Shown: piece after piece, positions 51,849 to 60,347 of the stretch
Layout: the number at the start of each line of letters is the position of its first letter
How positions within the stretch are numbered: the first letter of the stretch is position 1
Assembly (NCBI RefSeq): GCF_026262625.1
Contig: NZ_SHNN01000007.1
Location: 1 to 64,000 of the forward strand
Length of the DNA: 64,000 nucleotides
Direction: 5' to 3'
Source: Candidatus Litorirhabdus singularis
GTDB taxonomy: Bacteria > Pseudomonadota > Gammaproteobacteria > Pseudomonadales > Halieaceae
Notes under the pieces: generated by a model
Databases searched by the model: none
The model's input: the letters and a program-made list of their open reading frames with translations, nothing else
Told to the model about the DNA's origin: nothing
Made by a program: the position numbers and the translations under genes

Positions 51849-51877
51849 TTGCAATATCGGCAATTAAGGTATAAAAT
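51849..51877 (+). promoter_or_regulatory. Promoter of the rpsU-yqeY-dnaG-rpoD operon
   Basis: TTGCAA (51849-51854) and TAAAAT (51872-51877) are separated by 17 bp and followed by a GC-rich discriminator (GCGCGCCC), consistent with growth-rate-controlled sigma-70 promoters. Predicted start is near 51884, giving an 83-base leader for rpsU. The leader contains several short self-complementary stretches but no riboswitch that I recognise. Confidence 0.7.
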
Positions 51878-51966
51878 GCGCGCCCTTTAAGCCTGTAGAC
51901 CCCGAATTTAGTGGCCTGCAGGGAAACATTCAAACACAACGAAAAGCCAAGACAGGTAACGCTTTA

Positions 51967-52182
51967 ATGCCATCAATCAAGATCAAGGAAAATGAACCTT
52001 TTGATATCGCGCTGCGCCGCTTCAAGCGCTCTTGCGAAAAAGCCGGTGTTCTCGCCGAAGTACGCAAGCGTGAGCACTACGAAAAGCCGACGACTGTGCG
52101 TAAGCGCGCCGCTGCCGCTGCCGTCAAGCGTCATGCCAAGAAAGTCTCACGGGAAAACAAAAAGCGCGTTCGTCTTTACTAG
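51967..52182 (+). CDS. rpsU: 30S ribosomal protein S21
   Basis: Small basic ribosomal protein needed for translation initiation, 71 residues. The sequence shows [20 protein letters not shown] and a Lys/Arg-rich C-terminus, with length exactly as in E. coli. It heads the macromolecular synthesis operon with dnaG and rpoD downstream. Confidence 0.98.
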   Translation: MPSIKIKENEPFDIALRRFKRSCEKAGVLAEVRKREHYEKPTTVRKRAAAAAVKRHAKKVSRENKKRVRLY

Positions 52183-52197
52183 AGCTCGCCTGCCCGC

Positions 52198-52650
52198 ATG
52201 AGTGATACCTCCCTCACCGAGACAATCAAGGCAGCCATGAAGGCTGCCATGAGAGCCAAGGACAAGCCACGTTTGAGCACTATTCGCCTCATGCAGGCGG
52301 AATTCAAACGCATAGAAGTTGACGAACGCATTAGCGTCGACGATCAGCGCGCTCTGGCCGTACTCGACAAAATGGTCAAGCAGCGACGCGACTCAGCTCA
52401 GCAATACACCGACGCAGAGCGCACCGATCTGGCCGACCAGGAAAACTACGAAATTGGCGTTATTCAAGAGTTTCTGCCGCAGCAATTGTCTGAAGCGGAT
52501 GTTCTGGCCTTAATCGATGCTGCTATTGCCAGCACTGGCGCTACCGATATGCAAGGGATGGGCCCCGTGATGGGACAGCTCAAGCCGCAGCTGCAAGGCC
52601 GCGCCGACATCGGCCAGGTTAGCAAGCTGGTTAAGGATCGACTAGCCTGA
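52198..52650 (+). CDS. YqeY/GatB-like domain protein
   Basis: A 150-residue helical protein related to the C-terminal tRNA-interacting domain of GatB. Recognisable segments are IKAAMKAAMRAKDKPRLSTI, AVLDKMVKQRRDSAQQY and EFLPQQLSEADVLALI. No catalytic residues are known for the family. It lies 15 bases after rpsU and before dnaG, its standard place in Pseudomonas and relatives; a GC-rich 89-base gap with a possible TAGAAT -10 (52731-52736) precedes dnaG. Confidence 0.92.
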   Translation: MSDTSLTETIKAAMKAAMRAKDKPRLSTIRLMQAEFKRIEVDERISVDDQRALAVLDKMVKQRRDSAQQYTDAERTDLADQENYEIGVIQEFLPQQLSEADVLALIDAAIASTGATDMQGMGPVMGQLKPQLQGRADIGQVSKLVKDRLA

Positions 52651-52739
52651 CCTCTGGACCGATGCACTTTCGGCCAGTTAAAACACATTTCCCTCCTACA
52701 CCCAACCCCATGCTCCGGCATAGTGGGCTAGAATAGATT

Positions 52740-54563
52740 ATGGCCGGACGTATACCCCAATCTTTCATTGACGACTTGCTCGACCGAGCCGATATCGTCG
52801 AGGTCATTGATCGCCGGGTAAAGCTCAAAAAAACCGGCAAGAACTACTCAGCACGATGCCCCTTCCACGATGAGAAAACCCCCTCTTTCAGCGTCAACCC
52901 TGAAAAGCAGTTCTACTACTGCTTTGGCTGCGGCGCTGGCGGCAACTCCCTGGGCTTTCTCATGGACTACGAGAACATGGAGTTTCCGCGAGCCGTGGAA
53001 AGTCTGGCCGACGCCTGCGGCATGCAGGTGCCCAGGGAAGAAAGCAATCAAAAGGTCGATAAGGGCCAGCGCGAGCTCTACCCACTGCTGGAAGAAGCCG
53101 CCTCCTACTACCAGAAGCAGCTGCGCAGCCACCCCGAGCGAGACCAGGCCGTCGCTTATCTGAAAGGCCGTGGCCTTACCGGTCAGGTCGCCAAACAGTA
53201 TGACATGGGCTTTGCTCCGCCGGGCTGGGATAACCTGCTTAGCACGCTGGGCACCAGCGAAGAACGCAAGCTGCAGCTGCAGCAGGCCGGCATGGTGATA
53301 AAAAACGAAGACGGGCGGGTCTATGACCGCTTCCGCAACCGGGTGGTCTTTCCCATTCGCGATCAGCGTGGTCGCGTTATCGCTTTCGGCGGACGAGTAC
53401 TGGGGGATGACAAACCCAAATATCTCAATTCCCCGGAAACCGAGATATTTCACAAGGGGCGTGAGTTGTACGGGCTATACCATGCCCAAAAGCTCAATCG
53501 CCAGCTACAGCGAATTGTAGTCGTCGAAGGCTACATGGACGTCATTGCCCTGGGCCAGCACGGTATCACGTGGGCCGTGGCAACACTCGGTACCGCAACC
53601 AGCACCGCACATCTGGAAAAAATATACCGGCGCTGTTCGGAAGTTGTGTTTTGCTTCGACGGCGACGAGGCTGGACGCAAAGCCGCCACGCGGGCGCTGG
53701 AGTCTGCGCTACCGGCGATGCAAGACGGCCGTCAGGCCAAGTTTTTGTTCCTGCCAGAAGGCGAGGACCCGGATACTCTGGTGCGTGACCGCGGTGCCGA
53801 GCATTTTCTACAACTGGTGGAACAGGCCATGCCGTTGGAACAGTATCTGTTTGAAAGTGTCGGTCAGGGGCTTGATATCGACAGCATGGACGGCCGCGCA
53901 CGCCTGAGCAAACTGGCCGCACCGCTACTCTCAAAATTACCCAACGGTGTCTTCAGACAATTGATGTTTCAGGCCCTGGCCGAACGCACCGGGCTCGAAC
54001 AAGGCGCCCTGCAGGCGCTGGTAGACATACCAGCGCCGACTCCTGTTCCGGCACAGAAACAGGCTCAGGCGCCTCCAGAGTCCAGCAAGCCACGCCAACG
54101 CCCTGTGCTGCACCAACAACCCCAAGGGTTTAGCAACCTGGCGCAGTCTGCTATGGCCCTGTTGTTACACAAACCCGATATCGCCCAACAAGCCGGCGAT
54201 TATTCGGCCCTCAAACAGCTGGCAGGTACCGATATAGCCCTGCTGGTCGAGGTACTCGAATTGCTACAGCGGCGCCCGGACTCGACTACAGCCATGATTT
54301 TGGGGCACTGGTATGGCAGCGATGCCGGCGAGGTACTGAACCAACTGGCAGGTCAGGAAAGGTTAATTCCGGCCGCAGGCATTGAAAAACAGTTTAGCGA
54401 CACCATTGAGTTACTTATCCAACACCCAAAACGGCAAATTTTAGGCGCGCGAGTCGACAAACTCCGGGACAGGAACTACGCTGATATCAGCGATCTGGAA
54501 AAGCTGGAAATTGTTCGCGCATTGCAGGAAAAGCAGCAACTGGACCAAAAACGGGGCAAATAG
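52740..54563 (+). CDS. dnaG: DNA primase
   Basis: Makes RNA primers at the replication fork. The 607-residue protein has an N-terminal CHC2 zinc domain (CPFHDEKTPSFSV at about residues 40-52, then CFGCGAGGN), the RNA polymerase and Toprim domain with VVVEGYMDVIALGQHG and CFDGDEAGRKAA, a Pro/Gln-rich linker (about 440-465) and a C-terminal DnaB-interaction domain. All motifs are intact. It is the third gene of the rpsU operon. Confidence 0.97.
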   Translation: MAGRIPQSFIDDLLDRADIVEVIDRRVKLKKTGKNYSARCPFHDEKTPSFSVNPEKQFYYCFGCGAGGNSLGFLMDYENMEFPRAVESLADACGMQVPREESNQKVDKGQRELYPLLEEAASYYQKQLRSHPERDQAVAYLKGRGLTGQVAKQYDMGFAPPGWDNLLSTLGTSEERKLQLQQAGMVIKNEDGRVYDRFRNRVVFPIRDQRGRVIAFGGRVLGDDKPKYLNSPETEIFHKGRELYGLYHAQKLNRQLQRIVVVEGYMDVIALGQHGITWAVATLGTATSTAHLEKIYRRCSEVVFCFDGDEAGRKAATRALESALPAMQDGRQAKFLFLPEGEDPDTLVRDRGAEHFLQLVEQAMPLEQYLFESVGQGLDIDSMDGRARLSKLAAPLLSKLPNGVFRQLMFQALAERTGLEQGALQALVDIPAPTPVPAQKQAQAPPESSKPRQRPVLHQQPQGFSNLAQSAMALLLHKPDIAQQAGDYSALKQLAGTDIALLVEVLELLQRRPDSTTAMILGHWYGSDAGEVLNQLAGQERLIPAAGIEKQFSDTIELLIQHPKRQILGARVDKLRDRNYADISDLEKLEIVRALQEKQQLDQKRGK

Positions 54564-54624
54564 GCCTGCCATAACGAACTTTCAGGCAATTCATTATTCT
54601 AAGCAGTAGTACGTTATTTAGTAG

Positions 54625-54660
54625 TCGCGGCTAGTGTTTATCGGTTATACTTCGCGGCTA
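54625..54660 (+). promoter_or_regulatory. Possible rpoD promoter with flanking direct repeats
   Basis: A TATACT at 54646-54651 is the best -10 candidate before rpoD, with no good -35 at 16-18 bp. It is bracketed by a 9-bp direct repeat TCGCGGCTA at 54625-54633 and 54652-54660 (27-base period). The repeat could be a regulator site or chance. A run of eight T follows at 54663-54670 without a hairpin. Confidence 0.3.
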
Positions 54661-54729
54661 ATTTTTTTTGGCCTTTCACCTGCGAACAGTGCAGGGGCAT
54701 CGTGTTCCAACTACATAGGTAATTACTTA

Positions 54730-56577
54730 ATGAACGACGCGGTTCAGCAACAATCCCGTCTCAAGGAACTTATTGCCAAGGGCAAGGAACAGGGCTACCT
54801 GACCTATGCCGAGGTCAATGACCACCTGCCTGAAGATATCTCTGACCCGGATCAGGTCGAAGATATCATCCAGATGATCAACGACATGGGCATTCAGGTG
54901 TTTGAGGTTGCCCCAGACGCCGATACCCTGCTGATGACCGAAGGCGATAGTTCTGCCGACGACATCGCTGCAGCGGAAGCTGCAGCAGCACTGGCCGCGG
55001 TAGAGACCGAAGCCGGCCGCACCACCGACCCCGTGCGTATGTATATGCGCGAGATGGGCACGGTGGAACTGCTGACCCGTGAGGGTGAGATTGTCATTGC
55101 CAAACGTATCGAAGAAGGCATCCGCGAGCTCATGGCCGCGCTGGCGCATTTCCCCGGTTCGGTGCAATCGATTATCGACGAGTATGACAAGGTTGCGACC
55201 GAAGAGCGCAAGCTGCCCGATATTCTGATCGGCTACCTGGACCCGGCCGACCACGTGCCTTCTGCCCAGGAAGTCGCCGCTGCTGCCGCTGCTGCTGCAG
55301 CTGCTGCGGAAGCCGCCGGCAATAAACCTGAAGCCGATGACGATGATGAGGACGAGCCAGACACCGGACCAGATCCGGTAGAAGCCAAGAAACGCTTTAC
55401 TGCCATTAAGCGCGCCTATAACAAGGCCGAGAAGTCGATCGCCAAAGAAGGTCGCAGTGGCAAAACTGCTATTAAGGACCTGGAAAAGCTGGGTGAGCTG
55501 TTCAAGTTCCTCAAGCTGACTCCTAGAGTTTTTGACCCCATGACAGAAACGGCACGCGCCGTACTGAGCGGTGTCCGTGATCAGGAGCGTGAAATCATGC
55601 GCACCGTCGTGCGCTATAGCGGTATGCCTCGCGCCGAGTTCATCAAGAGCTTTCAAGGCAGCGAAGGCGACCTGAAGTGGATCACCAAATACGCACGTAG
55701 CAAAAAAGATTACGCAGTAAAAATGATGGCGCAAAAAGACATCATTCTGCGTGCACAACGCAAAATCGCCATGCTGGAGAGCCGCACCGGCCTGACTGTG
55801 GCGGAAATCAAGGAAATCAATCGCCGCATGTCCATGGGCGAAGCTATGGCCCGTCGTGCCAAGAAAGAAATGGTTGAGGCTAACCTGCGCCTGGTTATCT
55901 CCATCGCCAAGAAGTACACCAACCGCGGCCTACAGTTCCTCGATCTTATTCAGGAAGGCAACATTGGCCTGATGAAAGCGGTCGACAAGTTTGAATATCG
56001 CCGCGGTTACAAATTTTCAACCTATGCTACCTGGTGGATTCGTCAGGCCATTACCCGCTCTATTGCTGACCAGGCCCGCACCATTCGTATTCCGGTGCAT
56101 ATGATTGAGACCATCAACAAACTCAACCGTATCAGCCGTCAGATGCTGCAGGAGATGGGCCGCGAGCCAACGCCTGAAGAATTGGGCGAACGCATGGAAA
56201 TGCCTGAGGACAAGATTCGCAAAGTGCTGAAGATTGCCAAAGAGCCTATTTCCATGGAAACCCCTATCGGTGATGACGAAGATTCGCACCTGGGTGATTT
56301 CATTGAAGACGCCACCATCGCATCACCCGTAGATTCTGCAACAGGCTCTGGCCTGCATGAAGCCACTAAAGATGTCTTGGCAGGGCTGACTGCGCGTGAA
56401 GCCAAGGTGCTGCGTATGCGTTTTGGCATCGATATGAATACCGACCATACTCTGGAAGAAGTGGGCAAGCAGTTTGACGTAACGCGTGAGCGTATTCGTC
56501 AGATCGAAGCCAAGGCATTGCGCAAACTGCGTCATCCCTCGCGCTCTGATCATCTGCGCAGCTTCCTCGACGAGTAA
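54730..56577 (+). CDS. rpoD: RNA polymerase primary sigma factor (sigma-70)
   Basis: Housekeeping sigma factor. ATG 54730 gives 615 residues, in the family range; the open frame upstream to 54634 reads through the promoter region. Region 1.1 begins [20 protein letters not shown], region 1.2 is [20 protein letters not shown], regions 2.1-2.4 include [20 protein letters not shown] and the [14 protein letters not shown] helix, and region 4.2 is [20 protein letters not shown]. The non-conserved insert carries 11 alanines in a row (residues 183-193) followed by an acidic stretch. A strong terminator follows. Confidence 0.97.
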   Translation: MNDAVQQQSRLKELIAKGKEQGYLTYAEVNDHLPEDISDPDQVEDIIQMINDMGIQVFEVAPDADTLLMTEGDSSADDIAAAEAAAALAAVETEAGRTTDPVRMYMREMGTVELLTREGEIVIAKRIEEGIRELMAALAHFPGSVQSIIDEYDKVATEERKLPDILIGYLDPADHVPSAQEVAAAAAAAAAAAEAAGNKPEADDDDEDEPDTGPDPVEAKKRFTAIKRAYNKAEKSIAKEGRSGKTAIKDLEKLGELFKFLKLTPRVFDPMTETARAVLSGVRDQEREIMRTVVRYSGMPRAEFIKSFQGSEGDLKWITKYARSKKDYAVKMMAQKDIILRAQRKIAMLESRTGLTVAEIKEINRRMSMGEAMARRAKKEMVEANLRLVISIAKKYTNRGLQFLDLIQEGNIGLMKAVDKFEYRRGYKFSTYATWWIRQAITRSIADQARTIRIPVHMIETINKLNRISRQMLQEMGREPTPEELGERMEMPEDKIRKVLKIAKEPISMETPIGDDEDSHLGDFIEDATIASPVDSATGSGLHEATKDVLAGLTAREAKVLRMRFGIDMNTDHTLEEVGKQFDVTRERIRQIEAKALRKLRHPSRSDHLRSFLDE

Positions 56578-56635
56578 TCCTGGCCCACAGCCGTTGCCCG
56601 CCACTGGCGAATAACGGTTTATCCTGGCTATACTG

Positions 56636-56664
56636 AAGGCTCCCCTTATGCGGAGCCTTTTTTT
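56636..56664 (+). terminator. Intrinsic terminator of the rpsU-rpoD operon
   Basis: AAGGCTCC (56636-56643) pairs perfectly with GGAGCCTT (56652-56659) around an 8-base loop, and T residues run to 56664. The next gene's ATG follows immediately at 56665. GGAG in the 3' arm lies nine bases before that ATG and could double as its Shine-Dalgarno. Confidence 0.9.
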
Positions 56665-57879
56665 ATGTCTATCGATTGTCGCACCCGCCGCCATATCGAC
56701 CTGCGTCAGATTGGCATTGAGGAAGCCTTCGAACAGGTATTGCCAGCTGCCGTCGCTCGCAACAGCCGCTTAGCAGCGCGCGGCATCACCAGCAGAAGTA
56801 TTACTGGCTTACGCCTGCAAGTTGCCGACCGTGGCCTGACCTTGCGGGTACACGGCGACCGCCTGGAGCTGAGTGAGCGTGATGATAGTGACTGCATTAA
56901 AGCTGAGCTGTCAGCTGAGGCACTCTCTAAGCTACTGCAGGATCAAAGCACCACCATGGGCCTGGCCATGCAATCGCTGGTCAAGATAACCCGCGGCGAC
57001 TTTGAGCACTGGATCAGTTGGGAACCGGTGTTCAGAGCCCTGTTGGATGGCCGTCCAGTGCATGAGCCCGGCGCCATAAGCTTACACGACCAACACGGCA
57101 ACTCTCTGGATACCACCCGCAAGTTCACCCTTGATGATGATCGCAGTGCCATGCAACACCAATTGCAGGAGGCTGGTTTTTTGCATATCCAGTCGGTGTT
57201 CTCGGGCGCCGAGATGGCACAGGTCAGCACTGACCTGGATCGTGCGCTATCGCGAGCCACACCGGATGATGGTGCTTCCTGGTGGGCGGAGGACGCCAGC
57301 GGCAAACAACAAGCGGTACGCGTACTCTGGTTCAACGAGCAATCCGATATGTTGCAGAAGCTATTGCACGACGAGCGCCTGCAATGGCTGGCAGCGCTGA
57401 CCGACGATGGCCACGACGGCAGCAACATGAGCGCCGAAGGCCTGCTCAAACCCCTGCATATTCGCAAGGGGCTGTCCGATCTACCCTGGCACAAGGATTG
57501 CGGCCAGGGCGGTCACAGCTTGCAGTGCAACGGCCTGACCGTTGGTATCTCAGTGACCGGAGCTGATAGCGCCAGTGGCGCCCTCGGCGTTGTCCCGGGC
57601 TCTCACCGGGCCAACGTACAAATTGCCCGACTGGACCCCAGTCTCGATTTAGCGCCGGTGAAACTGGAAACCCTGACTGGCGACATCACGGTCCATTGCA
57701 GCGACACCTTGCATCGCGCACATAGCCCCAGCAAGCGCACCCGACAGGTGGTCTATACCTCCTTTCAGCTGCCACCACTGCCCGGTGATAGCGTGCCGGC
57801 TCCACCGCGCTCGCAGCAACGCCAGGCGCGCGCCAAACTCACCGATGTGCAGGATCGCATTGCCGGGGCGGGCTCATAG
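56665..57879 (+). CDS. PhyH-type Fe(II)/2-oxoglutarate dioxygenase with SCP2-like N-terminus
   Basis: A 404-residue protein. Residues about 40-130 have the pattern of a sterol-carrier (SCP2-like) domain (LRLQVADRGLTLRVHGDRLE and DFEHWISWEPVF). Residues about 155-375 form a phytanoyl-CoA dioxygenase-like double-stranded helix: iron ligands H276xD278 in LPWHKDCGQGG and probably H350 in CSDTLHRAHSP, with an Arg about ten residues later for 2-oxoglutarate. GVVPGSHRANVQIA is typical of PhyH. Substrate unknown; the carrier domain suggests a lipid-like one. The ATG abuts the rpoD terminator and no promoter is obvious, so expression may be low or from read-through. Confidence 0.75.
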   Translation: MSIDCRTRRHIDLRQIGIEEAFEQVLPAAVARNSRLAARGITSRSITGLRLQVADRGLTLRVHGDRLELSERDDSDCIKAELSAEALSKLLQDQSTTMGLAMQSLVKITRGDFEHWISWEPVFRALLDGRPVHEPGAISLHDQHGNSLDTTRKFTLDDDRSAMQHQLQEAGFLHIQSVFSGAEMAQVSTDLDRALSRATPDDGASWWAEDASGKQQAVRVLWFNEQSDMLQKLLHDERLQWLAALTDDGHDGSNMSAEGLLKPLHIRKGLSDLPWHKDCGQGGHSLQCNGLTVGISVTGADSASGALGVVPGSHRANVQIARLDPSLDLAPVKLETLTGDITVHCSDTLHRAHSPSKRTRQVVYTSFQLPPLPGDSVPAPPRSQQRQARAKLTDVQDRIAGAGS

Positions 57880-57989
57880 AGCTGAACACCTACCCGTGTT
57901 ATTCTGCGGGGCGCGCTTCAGTTACGTCATCACTCTATCGCCTGTGCGGTATCTTCGGCAGGTAAACAACCGCTATCAGGGTGTCTCTT

Positions 57990-58451
57990 ATGTACGTAAA
58001 GCTCTTCCTGTTGATTCTGGTACTAACTTCAAAAACAGCCCTTGCAGCGGGCGACATACCCTACCATCACCTGGCAGTGGTGCTTGCGGGCGGCGTCGAA
58101 AAGAAAAGTGATCACGACGAGAACACTTCGATGGCGGGCCTCGAGTACGAGTACCGCTTTAGCGCGAAGCTGGGCATTGGCGCAGTGTATGAAGAGCTGG
58201 GAGAAGATGCCGTGCGTAATCAGGCCGTCATATTACCCCTGAGCATTCACCCGGGCGGCCACTGGCGTATTTTTACCGGGCCTGGCTATGAATGGCATGG
58301 CAGCAAAGAAAAATACCTCTGGCGTCTGGGCGGCGGTTACGAATTTAATATTGGCGGCCACTGGTCTCTGGCCCCTGAAGCCTCGGTTGATATGATAGAG
58401 AACGGCGACAGCACCTGGCTACTCGGGCTCGCCCTCGGCTACCACTTTTAA
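57990..58451 (+). CDS. Small outer-membrane-like beta-barrel protein
   Basis: A 153-residue protein from ATG 57990 (a GTG nine bases upstream is also possible). It has a signal peptide (KLFLLILVLTSKTALA) and alternating amphipathic strands rich in Gly and aromatics (MAGLEYEYRFSAKLGIGAVY, WRLGGGYEFNIGGHWSLAPE), ending in Phe (LALGYHF), the usual outer-membrane protein C-terminal residue. The size fits a single eight-strand barrel. No family is recognised. It stands alone between the PhyH gene and the convergent ABC exporter. Confidence 0.7.
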   Translation: MYVKLFLLILVLTSKTALAAGDIPYHHLAVVLAGGVEKKSDHDENTSMAGLEYEYRFSAKLGIGAVYEELGEDAVRNQAVILPLSIHPGGHWRIFTGPGYEWHGSKEKYLWRLGGGYEFNIGGHWSLAPEASVDMIENGDSTWLLGLALGYHF

Positions 58452-58511
58452 AATCAGGCACAGCCACGGCTGACAACATCACGCTGCCGGTGATCCAGCG
58501 CCCTGGCCGGA

Positions 58512-60347
58512 CTAGTGCTCAGGTTCCTGATCCAGATGCCGTACCAGATTGGCATAGAAACCCGCTTCTGCCATTAGTGCCGCATGCGTGCCTCGCTCGA
58601 TAATAACCCCCTGGTCCAGCACCAGAATCTGGTCTGAGTGAGCGATTGTACTGAGACGGTGCGCAATGGCGATAACCGTCTTGTCTTCGAACACATGGTC
58701 AATGGCTTTTTGGATAAGCTCTTCGGTGACCGAATCAACCGAGCTGGTCGCCTCGTCCAGCATCACCACTTCACTGCCGCCAGCAATGGCGCGCGCGAAA
58801 GCAATCAACTGCGCCTGCCCAGCGGACAGGTTGTCACCATTACCCTGTAACACAAACTGATACTGACCCGGCAGGCGCTCAATGAACGCATCTGCATACA
58901 CGTAACGCGCTGCCGACTGCACAAAGTCAGCCTCATTGGTTTCACGCTGCAAACCAATATTGAACTCTATGCTTTCATTGAACAGAAATACTTCCTGCTG
59001 CATCAGCGAGAAAAATTTGGCAACTTCTGGCTTGGGAATACGATTTAGCTCTACGCCATTAAGCTTGATGGAGCCCTCGTAATTGACGTAAGTACGGGTC
59101 AGTAAACGCATAATGGTGGACTTGCCCGAGCCAGTGCTACCTACCAGCGCAATCTTGTCGCCCTTATTCAGACTAAAGCTAACCCCACGCAACACATAGG
59201 GCCCAGCCTGCGTATAACGAAAGCTCACCTGCTCAAACACTACGCTGTCAAACCGCAGCAGCTGCGCTTGCTCGGCAGGGCTCAGGCGTGCAATCAAGAC
59301 ATCGTCTTCTGACTCTGTGTCTTGTTGGTAAATGTCTTCAATATGATCAAAGGCGGCAAACGCGCGCTGAATAGCCGCCATTTGCGAGGTGAAGTCACGG
59401 ATGGGAACAAATATTTTGTCCAGTGTACTGATGAAACCCACCAACACACCCACCGTAAGACTGGCTGCCAGTATCTCCTTAGAGCCGTACCAAATGATGA
59501 GCCCCATACTGACCGTGGTGATGCCCTCAATCAGTGAATAGAGCGACGAGTCATACAGGTTAGAGCGCGACTGGGCGTGATAAAAATCTTTGGTGTAGGT
59601 GGCATAGCGTTGCTGCACATCCGCCTCGGCATTGTACAGCTGCACTGTCTTGATACCGGACAAACACTCCTGCAAATAGCCGGTTCCCTCTGACAGCACT
59701 ACCCGCGCTTGCAAATAGGAATCGCGCAGCCTGCGGCGCAACACCTCGGTAATATAGTAAATTAGCGGGCCTATCAGCAGCAGTACCAGCGTCAGCTTCC
59801 AACTGATGAACATCAGAAACACCAGCAGAGCCAGAGTGACCAATACATCCCTGATCATGCTCAGTAATCCCTGAGCAAAGGATTCACTGATTGCCTCCAA
59901 ATCACTGGTGAGACGCGTCAACGTCACCCCCATTGGCGTTCTGTCAAAATAGTGCCTTGGAAACTGCAGCACGCGGCGGAACATCTCGCCGCGAATATCA
60001 CGAATGGCGTATTGGGCCGCCGACTGCAGTGAATAACTGAACACCGCGTCGGCAATATAGTTGCCCACCAGTACTGCCGCCAGCGCACCGCACATCAGCA
60101 ATAACCCTTCACTGCGGCCGGGCACCAGTTGCTCATCGATCACCTGCATAATCAACCAGGGGAACATGATACTGAACGTCACCGACACTGGAATCAGGCA
60201 CAGTCCCAGAATCACCTGACGCCGATAGGGCAGAAAGTGGCCCAAAAAACGCGTCAGGGCCGACCACTTGATACGTGCCTGAACCGGTGGTTCAGGCGCA
60301 TGCCCCGTCACCGGTGCTGTCGATGAGCCTGTCGCTGGATTACTCAT
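58512..60347 (-). CDS. ABC exporter half-transporter, MdlB-like (canonical site)
   Basis: A 611-residue half-transporter with six membrane helices (about residues 35-320) and a nucleotide-binding domain (about 370-600). Walker A is GSTGSGKSTIM, the Q-loop LMQQEVFLFNESI, and Walker B VVMLDEATSSVD with the catalytic Glu. The signature reads LSAGQAQLIAFARA, with Ala in place of the second Gly. The ATG overlaps the stop of the upstream partner (ATGA), so the two halves are made together as a heterodimer, like MdlAB/SmdAB. The substrate is unknown; lipids or drugs are typical. Confidence 0.9.
   Translation of the reverse strand: MSNPATGSSTAPVTGHAPEPPVQARIKWSALTRFLGHFLPYRRQVILGLCLIPVSVTFSIMFPWLIMQVIDEQLVPGRSEGLLLMCGALAAVLVGNYIADAVFSYSLQSAAQYAIRDIRGEMFRRVLQFPRHYFDRTPMGVTLTRLTSDLEAISESFAQGLLSMIRDVLVTLALLVFLMFISWKLTLVLLLIGPLIYYITEVLRRRLRDSYLQARVVLSEGTGYLQECLSGIKTVQLYNAEADVQQRYATYTKDFYHAQSRSNLYDSSLYSLIEGITTVSMGLIIWYGSKEILAASLTVGVLVGFISTLDKIFVPIRDFTSQMAAIQRAFAAFDHIEDIYQQDTESEDDVLIARLSPAEQAQLLRFDSVVFEQVSFRYTQAGPYVLRGVSFSLNKGDKIALVGSTGSGKSTIMRLLTRTYVNYEGSIKLNGVELNRIPKPEVAKFFSLMQQEVFLFNESIEFNIGLQRETNEADFVQSAARYVYADAFIERLPGQYQFVLQGNGDNLSAGQAQLIAFARAIAGGSEVVMLDEATSSVDSVTEELIQKAIDHVFEDKTVIAIAHRLSTIAHSDQILVLDQGVIIERGTHAALMAEAGFYANLVRHLDQEPEH

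Noticed and set aside
54727-55758. Long open frame antisense to rpoD (343 codons)
   Set aside because: It lies wholly opposite a fully recognised sigma factor gene, has no ribosome site or homology-like features, and reflects codon bias on the sense strand.
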